A program made the position numbers and the translations under genes. Positions 8,191 through 16,439 of a stretch of DNA of 37,125 bases are shown piece after piece; within the stretch, counting starts at the first letter, position 1; every line of letters begins with the position of its first letter. The notes below the pieces were generated by a model that worked only from the letters and a program-made list of their open reading frames with translations, made no database searches and was not told the origin of the DNA. The stretch comes from an uncultured Mucilaginibacter sp. (GTDB lineage: Bacteria > Bacteroidota > Bacteroidia > Sphingobacteriales > Sphingobacteriaceae), in the NCBI GenBank assembly GCA_903863845.1, contig CAIPDP010000040.1:1-37125 (forward strand), in the 5' to 3' direction.

Positions 8191-8838
8191 ATGAACGAAC
8201 AGGACATACAAAATATACGCAAAGAGTATCACGCTGCTTCATTATCTGAGAAAGATACTGCAGCCGATCCGATAAAACAGTTTGCCAAATGGTTTGACGA
8301 AGCCGTTAAATCGGAACAAAACGAACCTACTGCCATGACACTGGCTACCGCCACAACCGATGGACGCCCTTCGGCACGGATAGTTTTAATGAAAGGCTAT
8401 AACCAGGATGGCTTCACGTTTTATACCAATTACCTGAGCCGCAAAGGAAAAGAGATCGCCAAAAATCCTCTGGGTTCTTTGTTATTTTTCTGGGACTCAC
8501 TCGAAAGACAGGTAAGAATTGAAGGCGTAATTGAAAAATTAGATAAACATACCTCCGAAAAATATTTCCATTCGCGCCCCAAGGGCAGTCAGGTAGGTGC
8601 CTTAGCCTCGCCCCAAAGCCAGGAAATTGCCGACCGCGACGTGCTGGAACAAAAATGGCAGGAGTTAGAGGCACAATATGCTGACAAAGAAATTCCAAAA
8701 CCATCGCATTGGGGTGGCTATGTTTTAAGGCCAAGAGTAATAGAATTTTGGCAAGGCAGACCCAGCCGGCTGCACGACCGGATAGTTTATAAAAAAGTGG
8801 ATAACAAAACCTGGAAAAAGGCACGCCTGGCACCATGA
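8191..8838 (+). CDS. pdxH: Pyridoxine/pyridoxamine 5'-phosphate oxidase (PdxH)
   Basis: FMN enzyme that oxidises PNP or PMP to pyridoxal 5'-phosphate, the last step of vitamin B6 synthesis and salvage. 215 residues, full length. Motifs: ARIVLMKGYNQDGFTFYTN with the FMN-binding Arg/Lys, SRKGKEI, LFFWDSLERQVRIEG, SRPKGSQVGALASPQS, EFWQGRPSRLHDR and the C-terminal RLAP typical of the family. Its stop overlaps the nuoC start (ATGA, 8835-8838), so a B6 gene is translationally coupled to complex I genes; both rely on flavin redox chemistry, but a functional link is only a guess. Confidence 0.97.
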   Translation: MNEQDIQNIRKEYHAASLSEKDTAADPIKQFAKWFDEAVKSEQNEPTAMTLATATTDGRPSARIVLMKGYNQDGFTFYTNYLSRKGKEIAKNPLGSLLFFWDSLERQVRIEGVIEKLDKHTSEKYFHSRPKGSQVGALASPQSQEIADRDVLEQKWQELEAQYADKEIPKPSHWGGYVLRPRVIEFWQGRPSRLHDRIVYKKVDNKTWKKARLAP

Positions 8839-9335
8839 GTTTCGAAGAGATCAAAACAATGATCGTCAATAAATTTGGCGAAGAAATTATAGTTGGCGAG
8901 GAAACCACGGGCCTGCAACCGGCCCTGCTGGTTGATCCCGACCGGATAGTTGACGTTTGTCTTGAACTGAAAAATAACCCGCAGACCTATTTCGATTTTT
9001 TATCCTGCCTGAGTGGTGTTGATTATGGCACAGAGGAAAACCGCTTCGGTGTGGTTTACCATCTGGCTTCCATCCCCTACCAAACCCGGCTGACCCTGAA
9101 GATCAGTAAAGAAAATAGTCGCGATGAAAGCAATCTGCCGTCGTTCCCAAGTATCAGCAGTGTTTACCAGGCTGCTGATTGGCATGAACGTGAAGCTTAT
9201 GAGATGACGGGAATCTATTTCGAGGGTCACCCCGATCTGCGAAGATTATTATTACCCGATGATTGGGAAGGTTTTCCATTAAGGAAGGACTATACAACGG
9301 TTGACAAATATTATAAGGGAATCAAGATAGATTGA
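8835..9335 (+). CDS. nuoC: NADH-quinone oxidoreductase subunit C (NuoC)
   Basis: The 30-kDa subunit of the complex I peripheral arm. 166 residues. The C-terminal signature is intact at about 117-153: [20 protein letters not shown] continuing through [15 protein letters not shown]. It is a separate gene, not fused to nuoD as in E. coli. It overlaps pdxH by 4 bp upstream and is followed by nuoD after 1 bp. Confidence 0.97.
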   Translation: MSFEEIKTMIVNKFGEEIIVGEETTGLQPALLVDPDRIVDVCLELKNNPQTYFDFLSCLSGVDYGTEENRFGVVYHLASIPYQTRLTLKISKENSRDESNLPSFPSISSVYQAADWHEREAYEMTGIYFEGHPDLRRLLLPDDWEGFPLRKDYTTVDKYYKGIKID

Positions 9336-9336
9336 G

Positions 9337-10578
9337 TTGAATATTACAAATTCAAAATACGAAGAAGCTTTAGCGCGCTATGCTAAAAAGATCGCTGTTG
9401 CCGCGACAGAAGAAATGGTGCTCAATATGGGCCCGCAGCACCCTTCTACGCATGGCGTTTTGCGTCTTGAACTGATTACCGATGGTGAGATCGTTAAGGA
9501 GGTAATACCTCATATCGGCTACCTGCATCGTTGTTTTGAAAAACATGCCGAATCGCTCAGCTATCAGCAAACCATCCCTTTTACTGACCGCATGGATTAC
9601 CTTGCGTCGATGAATAATAGTCACGTTTGGGTTATGGGTGTCGAAAAGATGCTTGGTATCGATAAAGATATTCCTAAACGTGTAGAATATATTCGTGTAT
9701 TGGTTTGCGAGCTCAACCGAATTGCATCGCACCTGATCGCAATCGGCACTTATGGGATCGATATCGGCGCTTTCACCCCTTTCCTCTGGTGTTTCCGCGA
9801 CCGTGAACATATCATGGGCATGTTGGAATGGGCCTCAGGCTCGCGCATGCTTTATAACTATATTTGGGTAGGCGGCTTATTTTACGATCTGCCAGTAGGA
9901 TTTGAAGAACGTTGCCGGGAGTTTGTCAATTATTTCAGACCTAAATTAGACGAGCTTAATGGCTTGTTAACCAATAACCAGATTTTTATACAACGTACCG
10001 CCAATGTTGGCGTTTTGCCGCTGGATGTGGCTATCAACTATGGTTGTTCGGGCCCTATGCTGCGCGGTTCGGGATTGAAATGGGACCTGCGCCGAATCGA
10101 TGGCTATTCAGCCTATCCTGAGATTGATTTCGAGATCCCGGTAGGTAAAGGCGAAATGGGCACGCTGGGCGATTGCTGGGATCGCTACAAGGTGCGCATC
10201 GATGAGATCGAACAATCGCTTCGTATTATTGAACAATGCCTTGACCGCCTCCAAAAAGAGCTTAAACGTACACCTGATTTCGATCCAAGGGCTTTAATGC
10301 CTAAAAAACTAACACCGAAGCCGCAAGACTACTATGTAAGAGGCGAAGGTGCAAAAGGTGAGCTTGGTTTCTACTTCATCCATCAAAAGAAGAAAGAATA
10401 CGATAAAGAAGGCAAAGAAAGGTTCCTGGATACCGAGATCCCTTACAGGGTAAAATCACGTGGGCCAAGTTTTTGTAACCTGTCGGTTCTACCGGCTATA
10501 TCCAAAGGTGTAATGATCGCAGACCTGATCGCTATTATCGGGTCGATAGATTTTGTTTTGGGGGAAGTTGATAGGTAG
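9337..10578 (+). CDS. nuoD: NADH-quinone oxidoreductase subunit D (NuoD)
   Basis: The 49-kDa subunit that lines the quinone site together with NuoB. 413 residues from a TTG start at 9337, 1 bp after the nuoC stop; no in-frame ATG occurs before residue 22, and the TTG gives a normal N-terminus. Motifs: [18 protein letters not shown] (about 26-43), [11 protein letters not shown], the [26 protein letters not shown] region and the C-terminal [31 protein letters not shown] block carrying the conserved final Asp-Arg. A terminator follows and no nuoE-N genes appear, so this block ends here. Confidence 0.96.
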   Translation: MNITNSKYEEALARYAKKIAVAATEEMVLNMGPQHPSTHGVLRLELITDGEIVKEVIPHIGYLHRCFEKHAESLSYQQTIPFTDRMDYLASMNNSHVWVMGVEKMLGIDKDIPKRVEYIRVLVCELNRIASHLIAIGTYGIDIGAFTPFLWCFRDREHIMGMLEWASGSRMLYNYIWVGGLFYDLPVGFEERCREFVNYFRPKLDELNGLLTNNQIFIQRTANVGVLPLDVAINYGCSGPMLRGSGLKWDLRRIDGYSAYPEIDFEIPVGKGEMGTLGDCWDRYKVRIDEIEQSLRIIEQCLDRLQKELKRTPDFDPRALMPKKLTPKPQDYYVRGEGAKGELGFYFIHQKKKEYDKEGKERFLDTEIPYRVKSRGPSFCNLSVLPAISKGVMIADLIAIIGSIDFVLGEVDR

Positions 10579-10717
10579 GCTTCAAGTAAATCTTTAGAAG
10601 ATAAATCAAAATAAAGCCTATTTCTGCAAACTGATCTGGACTATTAAAATCTGTTGAATTTATTTTTCAATAGGCCTAACCGGTAGCACTGATTCTTTAA
10701 ATCATCCTAAAAATCAA

Positions 10718-10775
10718 AAGAATCCTAAAATCGTGTCCTAAAGAATCCTAAAATCGTGTCCCAAAATCGTGTCCC
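10718..10775. repeat. Short direct repeats downstream of nuoD
   Basis: Two near-identical copies of about 22 bp (10718-10739 and 10741-10762, core aatcctaaaatcgtgtcc) are followed by a third partial copy, aaaatcgtgtccc (10763-10775). The 12-mer aatcctaaaatc also occurs at 34349-34360 just before another gene, so it is a dispersed motif. Its function is unknown. Confidence 0.7.
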
Positions 10776-10780
10776 AAAAA

Positions 10781-10809
10781 AGGGCTCTCCGTTTATACCG
10801 GAAAGCCCT
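10781..10809. terminator. Bidirectional terminator between nuoD and the protease gene
   Basis: The stem AGGGCT-c-TCCG (10781-10791) pairs with CGGA-a-AGCCCT (10799-10809), with one internal mismatch and a 7-nt loop. A-rich and T-rich flanks lie on both sides. It sits between the convergent nuoD (+) and protease (-) genes and can serve both. Confidence 0.8.
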
Positions 10810-10831
10810 TTTGCTATTTGGCAAACACTTA

Positions 10832-11926
10832 TTAATTCTTTGCGTAAACCTTTACCAGGAACACGTAATTTCTTAGTTTTTTAACTTGTTGTGAACGGGT
10901 CAGTCCCGACAGGGTATTTTTCGAATTTAAGATCGGCTTCCTGATCGTAGAATCCTGTGCGAGGCTATCCAGTGCAGCAAGCAGGTAGCTTGATTTGGAT
11001 GCAAAATACACACCCTGTTGTTGGGTCAACCTGGCTTTTACCACACCTACAACATTACCACGGCTATCCAGCAAAGGACCACCACTGTTACCCGGATTAA
11101 GGGGCACAGATATCTGGTAATCGATACTATCGCCATTGAGCCCGCTTTGCTGGGTAATGCGACCATCGTCGTAATGTGCTGAGTCCTGAGGGAATCCGTA
11201 AGTAAATACGCTTTCAGCCAGATCACTTTCCGATTTCTTAAAGGTGTATGGAACAGGGCCAAGGTTTCTGAATGCAGTATCAGTAATTTTTAATATCGCC
11301 ACATCACTGTTGGGATCGCTGTAAACCAGCTTCGCCCGGTATGATTTACCCGCAGCATTCTGAACATAAACCGAATCGGCTTTCTCGATCACGTGGAAAT
11401 TTGTTGCGATCAAACCATTGCCAGTAATGGCAAAACCAGTTCCGCGGTATTTTTCGGAAGACAGTACTGCAGGTTTAGCTATTTGACCAACATTACGGTA
11501 TTTGCCGCCCCTGATGTCAGTACGCAATTTATCAACCTCTCTTCTCAGTTCGATATAGCCCGATTTACTGCTTAAGCTTCCGGCAACAAATAAAGTACCC
11601 AAAATGGCAAAAATGGCAATTGATGCCGCCACAGATATTTTTGAATGATGATTGCGCCACAACTGAACGATCCATACCGGCCGCTCCGTAGCTTCCTCTA
11701 CCAGGGTATGAACATCAATTTCGCTATGGATCGCATTTAACCTGTTCTCAAGTTCGACACGCTCGCCGTATTGCTTCAGCAAACCAACAAATTGCTGGTG
11801 CTCGATAACCCGCTGATCGACGTCTGAATTTTGCAGGCGCAGCTGTTCAAATGCACGACGTTCATCTGCTGCCATGTTGCCGCTGATGTATCGTTCAATT
11901 GCTTCCAAAAGTTCCTCTTCTCTCAT
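10832..11926 (-). CDS. Membrane-anchored anti-sigma-like / HtrA-type trypsin-like serine protease fusion
   Basis: 364 residues with three parts. Residues 1-90 are cytoplasmic and begin LLEAIERYISGNMAADERRAF, as in Bacteroidota anti-sigma N-termini; the Cys/His zinc ligands of classical ZAS domains are missing. Residues 97-117 are one membrane helix. Residues 145-310 form a trypsin-like fold on the periplasmic side with the full triad: His178 (TNFHVIE), Asp208 (SDVAIL) and Ser281 (NPGNSGGPLL). No PDZ domain follows; about 50 residues remain at the C-terminus. The gene lies 10 bp behind an ECF sigma gene, so it is probably the cognate anti-sigma factor with its own protease domain. Whether the protease acts on itself, a partner or damaged envelope proteins cannot be read from sequence. 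Confidence 0.85.
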   Translation of the reverse strand: MREEELLEAIERYISGNMAADERRAFEQLRLQNSDVDQRVIEHQQFVGLLKQYGERVELENRLNAIHSEIDVHTLVEEATERPVWIVQLWRNHHSKISVAASIAIFAILGTLFVAGSLSSKSGYIELRREVDKLRTDIRGGKYRNVGQIAKPAVLSSEKYRGTGFAITGNGLIATNFHVIEKADSVYVQNAAGKSYRAKLVYSDPNSDVAILKITDTAFRNLGPVPYTFKKSESDLAESVFTYGFPQDSAHYDDGRITQQSGLNGDSIDYQISVPLNPGNSGGPLLDSRGNVVGVVKARLTQQQGVYFASKSSYLLAALDSLAQDSTIRKPILNSKNTLSGLTRSQQVKKLRNYVFLVKVYAKN

Positions 11927-11936
11927 TTCATTTCAT

Positions 11937-12506
11937 CTATTTCTGCTGAAAAAATAATTTTTTCAGCCTTTGCAGGCATTTATATTTTTGCGTCTTGGCA
12001 TTATCGGCATTCGTATAGCCAAACCGCTCACAGATATCCTGCATCGATCTGTTATTGATATAAAAATCTTCAATAATGGTTTTGCATGGCTCGCCAAGCA
12101 TTCCCAGGGCACTTTGCATTTTGCTAAACTGCAAATTACGTTCGTTTTGGTCCTCAACCTCGTCTTCTACAGGAACATATTCCTGGAAGTCTTTCAGGTC
12201 GCCCCCATAACGACTCATCTGATTCAGCCTCTTCAACCAAAGCCTGCGACAAACCGAATACAAAAATGTTTTCAGTTTGCTGTTCAGCTCAAAGTCGCCC
12301 TTTTTTATTTTATTATAAAGAACAATGACCGCTTCCTGATAAATGTCTTTAGCATCATCGGGTGTGCCGTTGTTATTAATGATCAGCTGCAACACCATCG
12401 GAAAATAAGCCACGTACAATCGTTTAATGGCACTTTCCGAATTATTGAGTATACCAAATACAATTTCGCTATCGGTCGGAGTAGCTATTTTTGACTCTTT
12501 ATTCAC
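11937..12506 (-). CDS. ECF-type RNA polymerase sigma factor
   Basis: 189 residues from a GTG start at 12506; no in-frame ATG fits upstream because of a stop. Region 2 (about 27-94) includes DDAKDIYQEAVIVLYNKI and FLYSVCRRLWLKRL, the -10-binding and core-binding helices. Region 4 (about 130-185) has LGEPCKTIIEDFYINNRSMQ and the helix-turn-helix ICERFGYTNADNAKTQKYKC for -35 recognition. A Glu/Asp-rich linker (111-123) joins them. It is the first gene of a two-gene unit with the anti-sigma/protease protein. Autoregulation is usual for such pairs, but its own promoter motif is not evident to me. Confidence 0.93.
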   Translation of the reverse strand: MNKESKIATPTDSEIVFGILNNSESAIKRLYVAYFPMVLQLIINNNGTPDDAKDIYQEAVIVLYNKIKKGDFELNSKLKTFLYSVCRRLWLKRLNQMSRYGGDLKDFQEYVPVEDEVEDQNERNLQFSKMQSALGMLGEPCKTIIEDFYINNRSMQDICERFGYTNADNAKTQKYKCLQRLKKLFFQQK

Positions 12507-12968
12507 TATTAATACTATTTATGCGAAATTGTAACCCACTCAGGATAAAAAAAATAGCCAAAATTAATAGGTATATCCCAGGCTATTTTTTTAGTGTTCA
12601 ATTTTACGATAATTATTAAACAAATCCATGTCGCTGTTTGGATAGGTTCACCAGATAAAAAATTTACAGTTTTCCTGTCGCCTGTTGAAAATCATGATGC
12701 AACCTTTGGCTTTTATTACCAGGGTTAAAAATCAATTTAAAATCGATATTGCTTTCACAAGTCAGGCATTACCCGTTCATTGCTGATGCTTTAACAGCTG
12801 CAATCATCATTTTGTTGTATTTGGATAATAGCTGACCCTTAATCAATTGAAAAAGATTCCGGCTTTTATTAACTACCCTACTATTTACATGGACTTAATA
12901 TTTTTTTTAAAATATAGGGTTACCTTTTTTAAAGTCAGGTATTAATACGAAACAAAACTATTATTCAA
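12507..12968. other. 462-bp intergenic region with an orphan hairpin
   Basis: This region separates the sigma-factor start (minus) from the first mini-lipoprotein (plus). It holds an inverted repeat, AAAAAAATAGCC (12548-12559) with GGCTATTTTTTT (12581-12592), whose arms give T-tracts on both strands, about 40 bp ahead of the sigma start. At about 12906-12932 is a copy of the aggGTTACCTTTTTT element that also forms the terminator arm at 13265-13288. No open frame or RNA gene is recognised in between. Confidence 0.5.
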
Positions 12969-13181
12969 ATGAAAAATTCAATCAAAATTGGTGCTTTAGC
13001 TTTAGCTATCGCTGTTTCTTTCGCTGCTTGTAAAGGTAAATCAGGTGCTGCTGCTGATACAACTGCAACTAAAACTGATACTACTGCAAAAGCTGTTGAC
13101 ACAACTAAAAAAGCTGCTGACACTTCTAAGAAAGCTGCTGACACTACTAAAAAAGCTGCTGACACTACTAAAAAGAAATAA
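12969..13181 (+). CDS. Repeat-bearing mini-lipoprotein 1
   Basis: 70 residues. The signal peptide (MKNSIKIGALALAIAVSFAA) ends in a lipobox (FAAC) with lipidated Cys21, so the product is a 50-residue envelope lipoprotein. After CKGKSG comes low-complexity sequence of Ala, Asp, Thr and Lys, with four tandem heptads from residue 42 (AVDTTKK, AADTSKK, AADTTKK, AADTTKK) and a final Lys. Codons are strongly biased (Ala almost always GCT, Thr mostly ACT), as in highly expressed genes, and a strong terminator follows. Size, lipidation and C-terminal lysines recall Braun-type lipoproteins, but there is no sequence homology and the function is unknown. It is paralogous to the next gene. Confidence 0.78.
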   Translation: MKNSIKIGALALAIAVSFAACKGKSGAAADTTATKTDTTAKAVDTTKKAADTSKKAADTTKKAADTTKKK

Positions 13182-13244
13182 TCGCCCTATCGCGATCTCA
13201 TTCTAGTTTTTTCTACTGATTTTCAGTTTTTTAAGTAAGTACTT

Positions 13245-13288
13245 AGGTAACCTGTAATTTTTTTAAAAATTACGGGTTACCTTTTTTT
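13245..13288 (+). terminator. Strong terminator after mini-lipoprotein 1
   Basis: An 18-bp stem (13245-13262 with 13265-13282, one G-T pair) with a 2-nt loop is followed by six T. Its right arm, ending GGGTTACCT, is repeated upstream of the first lipoprotein gene. Confidence 0.88.
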
Positions 13289-13338
13289 GTTTACGGTATT
13301 AAAGAGAAACTATTAATCACTTATTAAAAAAAACTAAA

Positions 13339-13554
13339 ATGAAAAACACATTCAAAATTGGTTTCCTTGCATTAGCAATCGCTGTTTCAGCTGCTGCTTG
13401 CAAAGGCAAAGCTGGCGCTGGCGCTGACACTACTGCTGCTAAAACTGACACTACTTCTAAAATGGCTGACACTTCTAAGAAAATGGCTGACACTTCTAAG
13501 AAAATGGCTGACACTTCTAAGAAGATGGCTGACACTACTAAGAAAAAAATGTAA
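13339..13554 (+). CDS. Repeat-bearing mini-lipoprotein 2
   Basis: 71 residues and a tandem paralog of the preceding gene: same signal peptide frame (MKNTFKIGFLALAIAVSAAA), lipobox AAAC with Cys21, and the CKGKAG linker. From residue 42 there are four heptads, MADTSKK three times then MADTTKK, ending KM. The DNA repeat is 21 bp (13462-13545), nearly identical in each copy, so copy number can change by slippage without a frameshift. It differs from copy 1 mainly by Ala-to-Met at heptad position 1. Codon bias is again extreme (GCT, ACT, TCT, GAC). Separate terminators imply independent transcription. Function unknown. Confidence 0.78.
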   Translation: MKNTFKIGFLALAIAVSAAACKGKAGAGADTTAAKTDTTSKMADTSKKMADTSKKMADTSKKMADTTKKKM

Positions 13555-13583
13555 TCTTAGTTTCAGTTTAAAGAAACAACAAG

Positions 13584-13611
13584 AGCCCTGCAGATTTCTG
13601 CGGGGCTTTTT
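13584..13611 (+). terminator. Terminator after mini-lipoprotein 2
   Basis: A 10-bp stem, AGCCCTGCAG (13584-13593) with CTGCGGGGCT (13598-13607, one G-T pair), has an ATTT loop and a T run. Confidence 0.85.
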
Positions 13612-13686
13612 GTTGATAGCAGGCCTTAAATAACCATAACTGAAAAAATATTTTTCCAAGGCCAATTATCATTATTTTCGGGGCCT

Positions 13687-15189
13687 ATGGGCAAACCCTT
13701 ATTATCTATTGAACAGGCCGATCTGAAGCTAGCTGATACGGTTGTTTTCAACGATTTGAATTTTACTATAAATACCGGCGAAAACTGGGCGTTTGTTGGC
13801 GAAAGCGGTTCGGGTAAAAGTTCGTTACTAAAAGTGATAGCTGGCAAATTCCATTTATCCGCCGGAAATATTCGTTATTTTTTCTATGAAGAATTTCTTG
13901 AAAGAATTGCAACAGATGATACCAGCCTAACTTTTCACCGATTAATATCACTGGTTGAATCCCGGCACCATTTCAGAAATTTATCCAATACCGGCGATTT
14001 TTATTATCAGCAGCGCTACAACTCTTCCGATTCGGACGACGCTTTAACCGTGCTGGAATATTTAGCCGGCGTAAGGTCGTTTTCAGATCACGATTTCGGG
14101 TGGACAATGACTAAGGTTTTAGCATTTTTAAAACTTGATCATTTAAAGGACAAACAACTGATCAAACTTTCAAACGGCGAAACAAAAAGACTTTTGATAG
14201 CCGCTGCGCTGATCAAAAATCCAGTGATCCTGTTGCTGGATAACCCTTTAGCCGGTCTTGATGTAGAAACACGGGCCAAATTCGGCCAAATCATTCAAAC
14301 CATCATCGCTTCAGGAATAACCGTACTGCTGGCAACAGCGCCCCGGGAGATCCCCGACTCCATTAGCCACGTAGCTATTTTAAAAAATTGCAGCATCGAA
14401 AAAAAGATGCCTTGCAATGAGTTTGAATCGAATATGGTTAGCGCTAACTCAACAGATAATATTGATAAAAGTGAATTAGACGAATTACTGCGCCTTAGAC
14501 CACTTCGCCCCACTTATACAGATATGATCAGGATGAATAGGGTGAATATCAGCTATGGCGAAAAACAAGTATTAAAAGACCTCAGTTGGCAGGTTAAGCA
14601 GGGCGAGCGCTGGGCACTGCTCGGACCGAATGGCGCTGGTAAGTCGACCTTGCTGAGCCTGATCAATGCCGATAATCCACAGGCCTATGCTAACGATATC
14701 ATTTTATTCGACCGTAAACGTGGTACCGGCGAAAGTATTTGGGATATTAAAAGCGAAACTGGCTTTATCTCGCCCGAGCTTTACCAGTATTTCCCGACCG
14801 ATAATAGCTGTTTGCAGGTGATCGAATCGGGTTTTTTTGATACGATGGGATTGTTCAGGACAAGCGACCCGAAAAAGGCAGCGATAGTACTGCGCTGGAT
14901 GAAAGCATTAGAAATCGACCAATACGCAACTAAGCTGCTCAGAAATATACCCGCCAGCGGGCAAAGGCTATGTTTACTTGCCCGTGCTTTAATTAAAAAT
15001 CCAAGCCTGTTGATCTTTGACGAACCCTGCCAGGGGCTTGATACACACCAGGTGGCCCATTTCAAATCCGTGGTAGATGCTATATGTGAATTGAGCAATG
15101 TCACCCTCATCTATGTTACCCATTACCAGCATGAGCTGCCGGATAGTGTGACAAAGGTATTAAGGCTGGATAAAGGGTTGGTTGTCTGA
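13687..15189 (+). CDS. ModF/PhrA-like protein with two ABC ATPase domains
   Basis: 500 residues with two nucleotide-binding domains and no membrane helix. The first has Walker A GESGSGKS (38-45), signature LSNGE (161-165) and Walker B ILLLDNP (181-187), where the catalytic Glu is Asn186; the H-loop position reads ATAP (216-219) with no His. The second has Walker A GPNGAGKST (313-321), a shifted signature ASGQR (423-427), a normal Walker B LLIFDEP (441-447) and switch His479. The pair is therefore asymmetric, with the canonical Glu and His only in the second domain. E. coli ModF has this architecture without a proven role. No molybdate transporter gene is near. TATTTTCG (13673-13680), one base off the -7 consensus, ends 6 nt before the ATG. 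Confidence 0.85.
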   Translation: MGKPLLSIEQADLKLADTVVFNDLNFTINTGENWAFVGESGSGKSSLLKVIAGKFHLSAGNIRYFFYEEFLERIATDDTSLTFHRLISLVESRHHFRNLSNTGDFYYQQRYNSSDSDDALTVLEYLAGVRSFSDHDFGWTMTKVLAFLKLDHLKDKQLIKLSNGETKRLLIAAALIKNPVILLLDNPLAGLDVETRAKFGQIIQTIIASGITVLLATAPREIPDSISHVAILKNCSIEKKMPCNEFESNMVSANSTDNIDKSELDELLRLRPLRPTYTDMIRMNRVNISYGEKQVLKDLSWQVKQGERWALLGPNGAGKSTLLSLINADNPQAYANDIILFDRKRGTGESIWDIKSETGFISPELYQYFPTDNSCLQVIESGFFDTMGLFRTSDPKKAAIVLRWMKALEIDQYATKLLRNIPASGQRLCLLARALIKNPSLLIFDEPCQGLDTHQVAHFKSVVDAICELSNVTLIYVTHYQHELPDSVTKVLRLDKGLVV

Positions 15190-15301
15190 AGCTTTTACGT
15201 TACTTAAGTAAGTTTTTCCAGGGTTATTGCGTCGATTTAAGTCTGTATTACATTTCATTGTCAATTATTTTTCAGGTTTTTATTCCGAAATAAATTGTAC
15301 G

Positions 15302-15309
15302 TATTTTTG
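15302..15309 (+). promoter_or_regulatory. Bacteroidota -7 motif before mqnC
   Basis: TATTTTTG matches TAnnTTTG perfectly and ends 5 nt before the ATG, the same spacing as for nuoA and pdxH. It suggests a leaderless transcript. Confidence 0.5.
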
Positions 15310-15314
15310 ACCTT

Positions 15315-16439
15315 ATGAATACTGCCGACCTGCTGCAGCGCGCTTTAAACTTTGATTTTCTATCTATCGAAGAAGGCGTGCACCTGTACCACCATGCTCC
15401 TACTGCCGAATTGATGTTTGTTGCAAATGAGTTGCGTAAAAAACAAGTTCCGCATGGCAAGGTAACCTGGCAGATCGACAGGAATGTAAACACCACTAAT
15501 GTTTGTATCGCCAATTGCAAATTCTGTAATTTCTTTCGACGCCCGGGGCACGAGGATAGTTATATCACCGATATCGAAACCTATAAGGTGAAGATCGAGG
15601 AAACCTTCCGTTTTGGCGGCGACCAATTGTTATTGCAGGGCGGTCATCACCCTGATCTTGGTTTGCAGTTTTATGCAGACTTGTTCAGACAATTGAAGGA
15701 TCTGTATCCCAACCTGAAATTACATTCCCTTGGCCCCCCTGAAATTGCGCATGTTGCCAAACTTGAAGGCATGAGCCATATAGATGTATTGCGCGAACTG
15801 AAAGCCGCTGGTTTGGATTCATTGCCTGGTGCCGGCGCCGAAATATTAAATGACAGGGTACGCAGACTGATATCCAAAGGTAAATGTGGCGGAAAAGAAT
15901 GGTTAGATGTAATGCGTGCTGCCCATAAACTTAACCTGCCCACTTCAGCAACCATGATGTTTGGTCACGTTGAAACGATTGAAGAACGTTTTGAGCACCT
16001 GGTTTGGATACGTGAAGTACAATCAGAAAAGCCGGAAGGTACGTATGGCTTTACCGCATTTATCCCATGGCCGTTCCAGGACGATGGCACATTGCTGCGT
16101 AAAGTCAGAGGCATAACCAATAATGTTTCAGGCGATGAATACATTCGTATGATCGCATTGAGCCGTATCATGCTCCCCAATATCAAAAACATACAGGCTT
16201 CATGGCTTACAGTAGGCAAACAGGTTGCCCAGATTTGCTTACACGCCGGCGCCAATGATTTCGGCTCTATCATGATCGAAGAAAATGTAGTTTCGGCCGC
16301 AGGAGCACCACATCGCTTTACAGCAAAAGGAATTCAGCAATCTATAGCAGAAGCGGGCTTCGAACCTCAGCTGCGTAACCAAAAATATGAGTGGCGCGAG
16401 CTTCCTTCGCAACTGGAAGAACAAGTGATCAATTATTAA
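15315..16439 (+). CDS. mqnC: Cyclic dehypoxanthinyl futalosine synthase (MqnC)
   Basis: Radical SAM enzyme of the futalosine menaquinone pathway; it cyclises dehypoxanthinyl futalosine. 374 residues, full length. The cluster-binding CxxxCxxC is Cys64, Cys68 and Cys71 (CIANCKFC). MqnC-type motifs follow: LLQGGHHPDLGLQFY, GLDSLPGAGAEIL, TSATMMFGHVET, FTAFIPWPFQ, IQASWLTVG and ANDFGSIMIEENVVSAAG. The LPGAGAEIL and MMFGHVET blocks favour MqnC over its paralog MqnE. It sits alone; other mqn genes are not in the window. Menaquinone would be the electron acceptor for the complex I encoded nearby. Confidence 0.9.
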   Translation: MNTADLLQRALNFDFLSIEEGVHLYHHAPTAELMFVANELRKKQVPHGKVTWQIDRNVNTTNVCIANCKFCNFFRRPGHEDSYITDIETYKVKIEETFRFGGDQLLLQGGHHPDLGLQFYADLFRQLKDLYPNLKLHSLGPPEIAHVAKLEGMSHIDVLRELKAAGLDSLPGAGAEILNDRVRRLISKGKCGGKEWLDVMRAAHKLNLPTSATMMFGHVETIEERFEHLVWIREVQSEKPEGTYGFTAFIPWPFQDDGTLLRKVRGITNNVSGDEYIRMIALSRIMLPNIKNIQASWLTVGKQVAQICLHAGANDFGSIMIEENVVSAAGAPHRFTAKGIQQSIAEAGFEPQLRNQKYEWRELPSQLEEQVINY

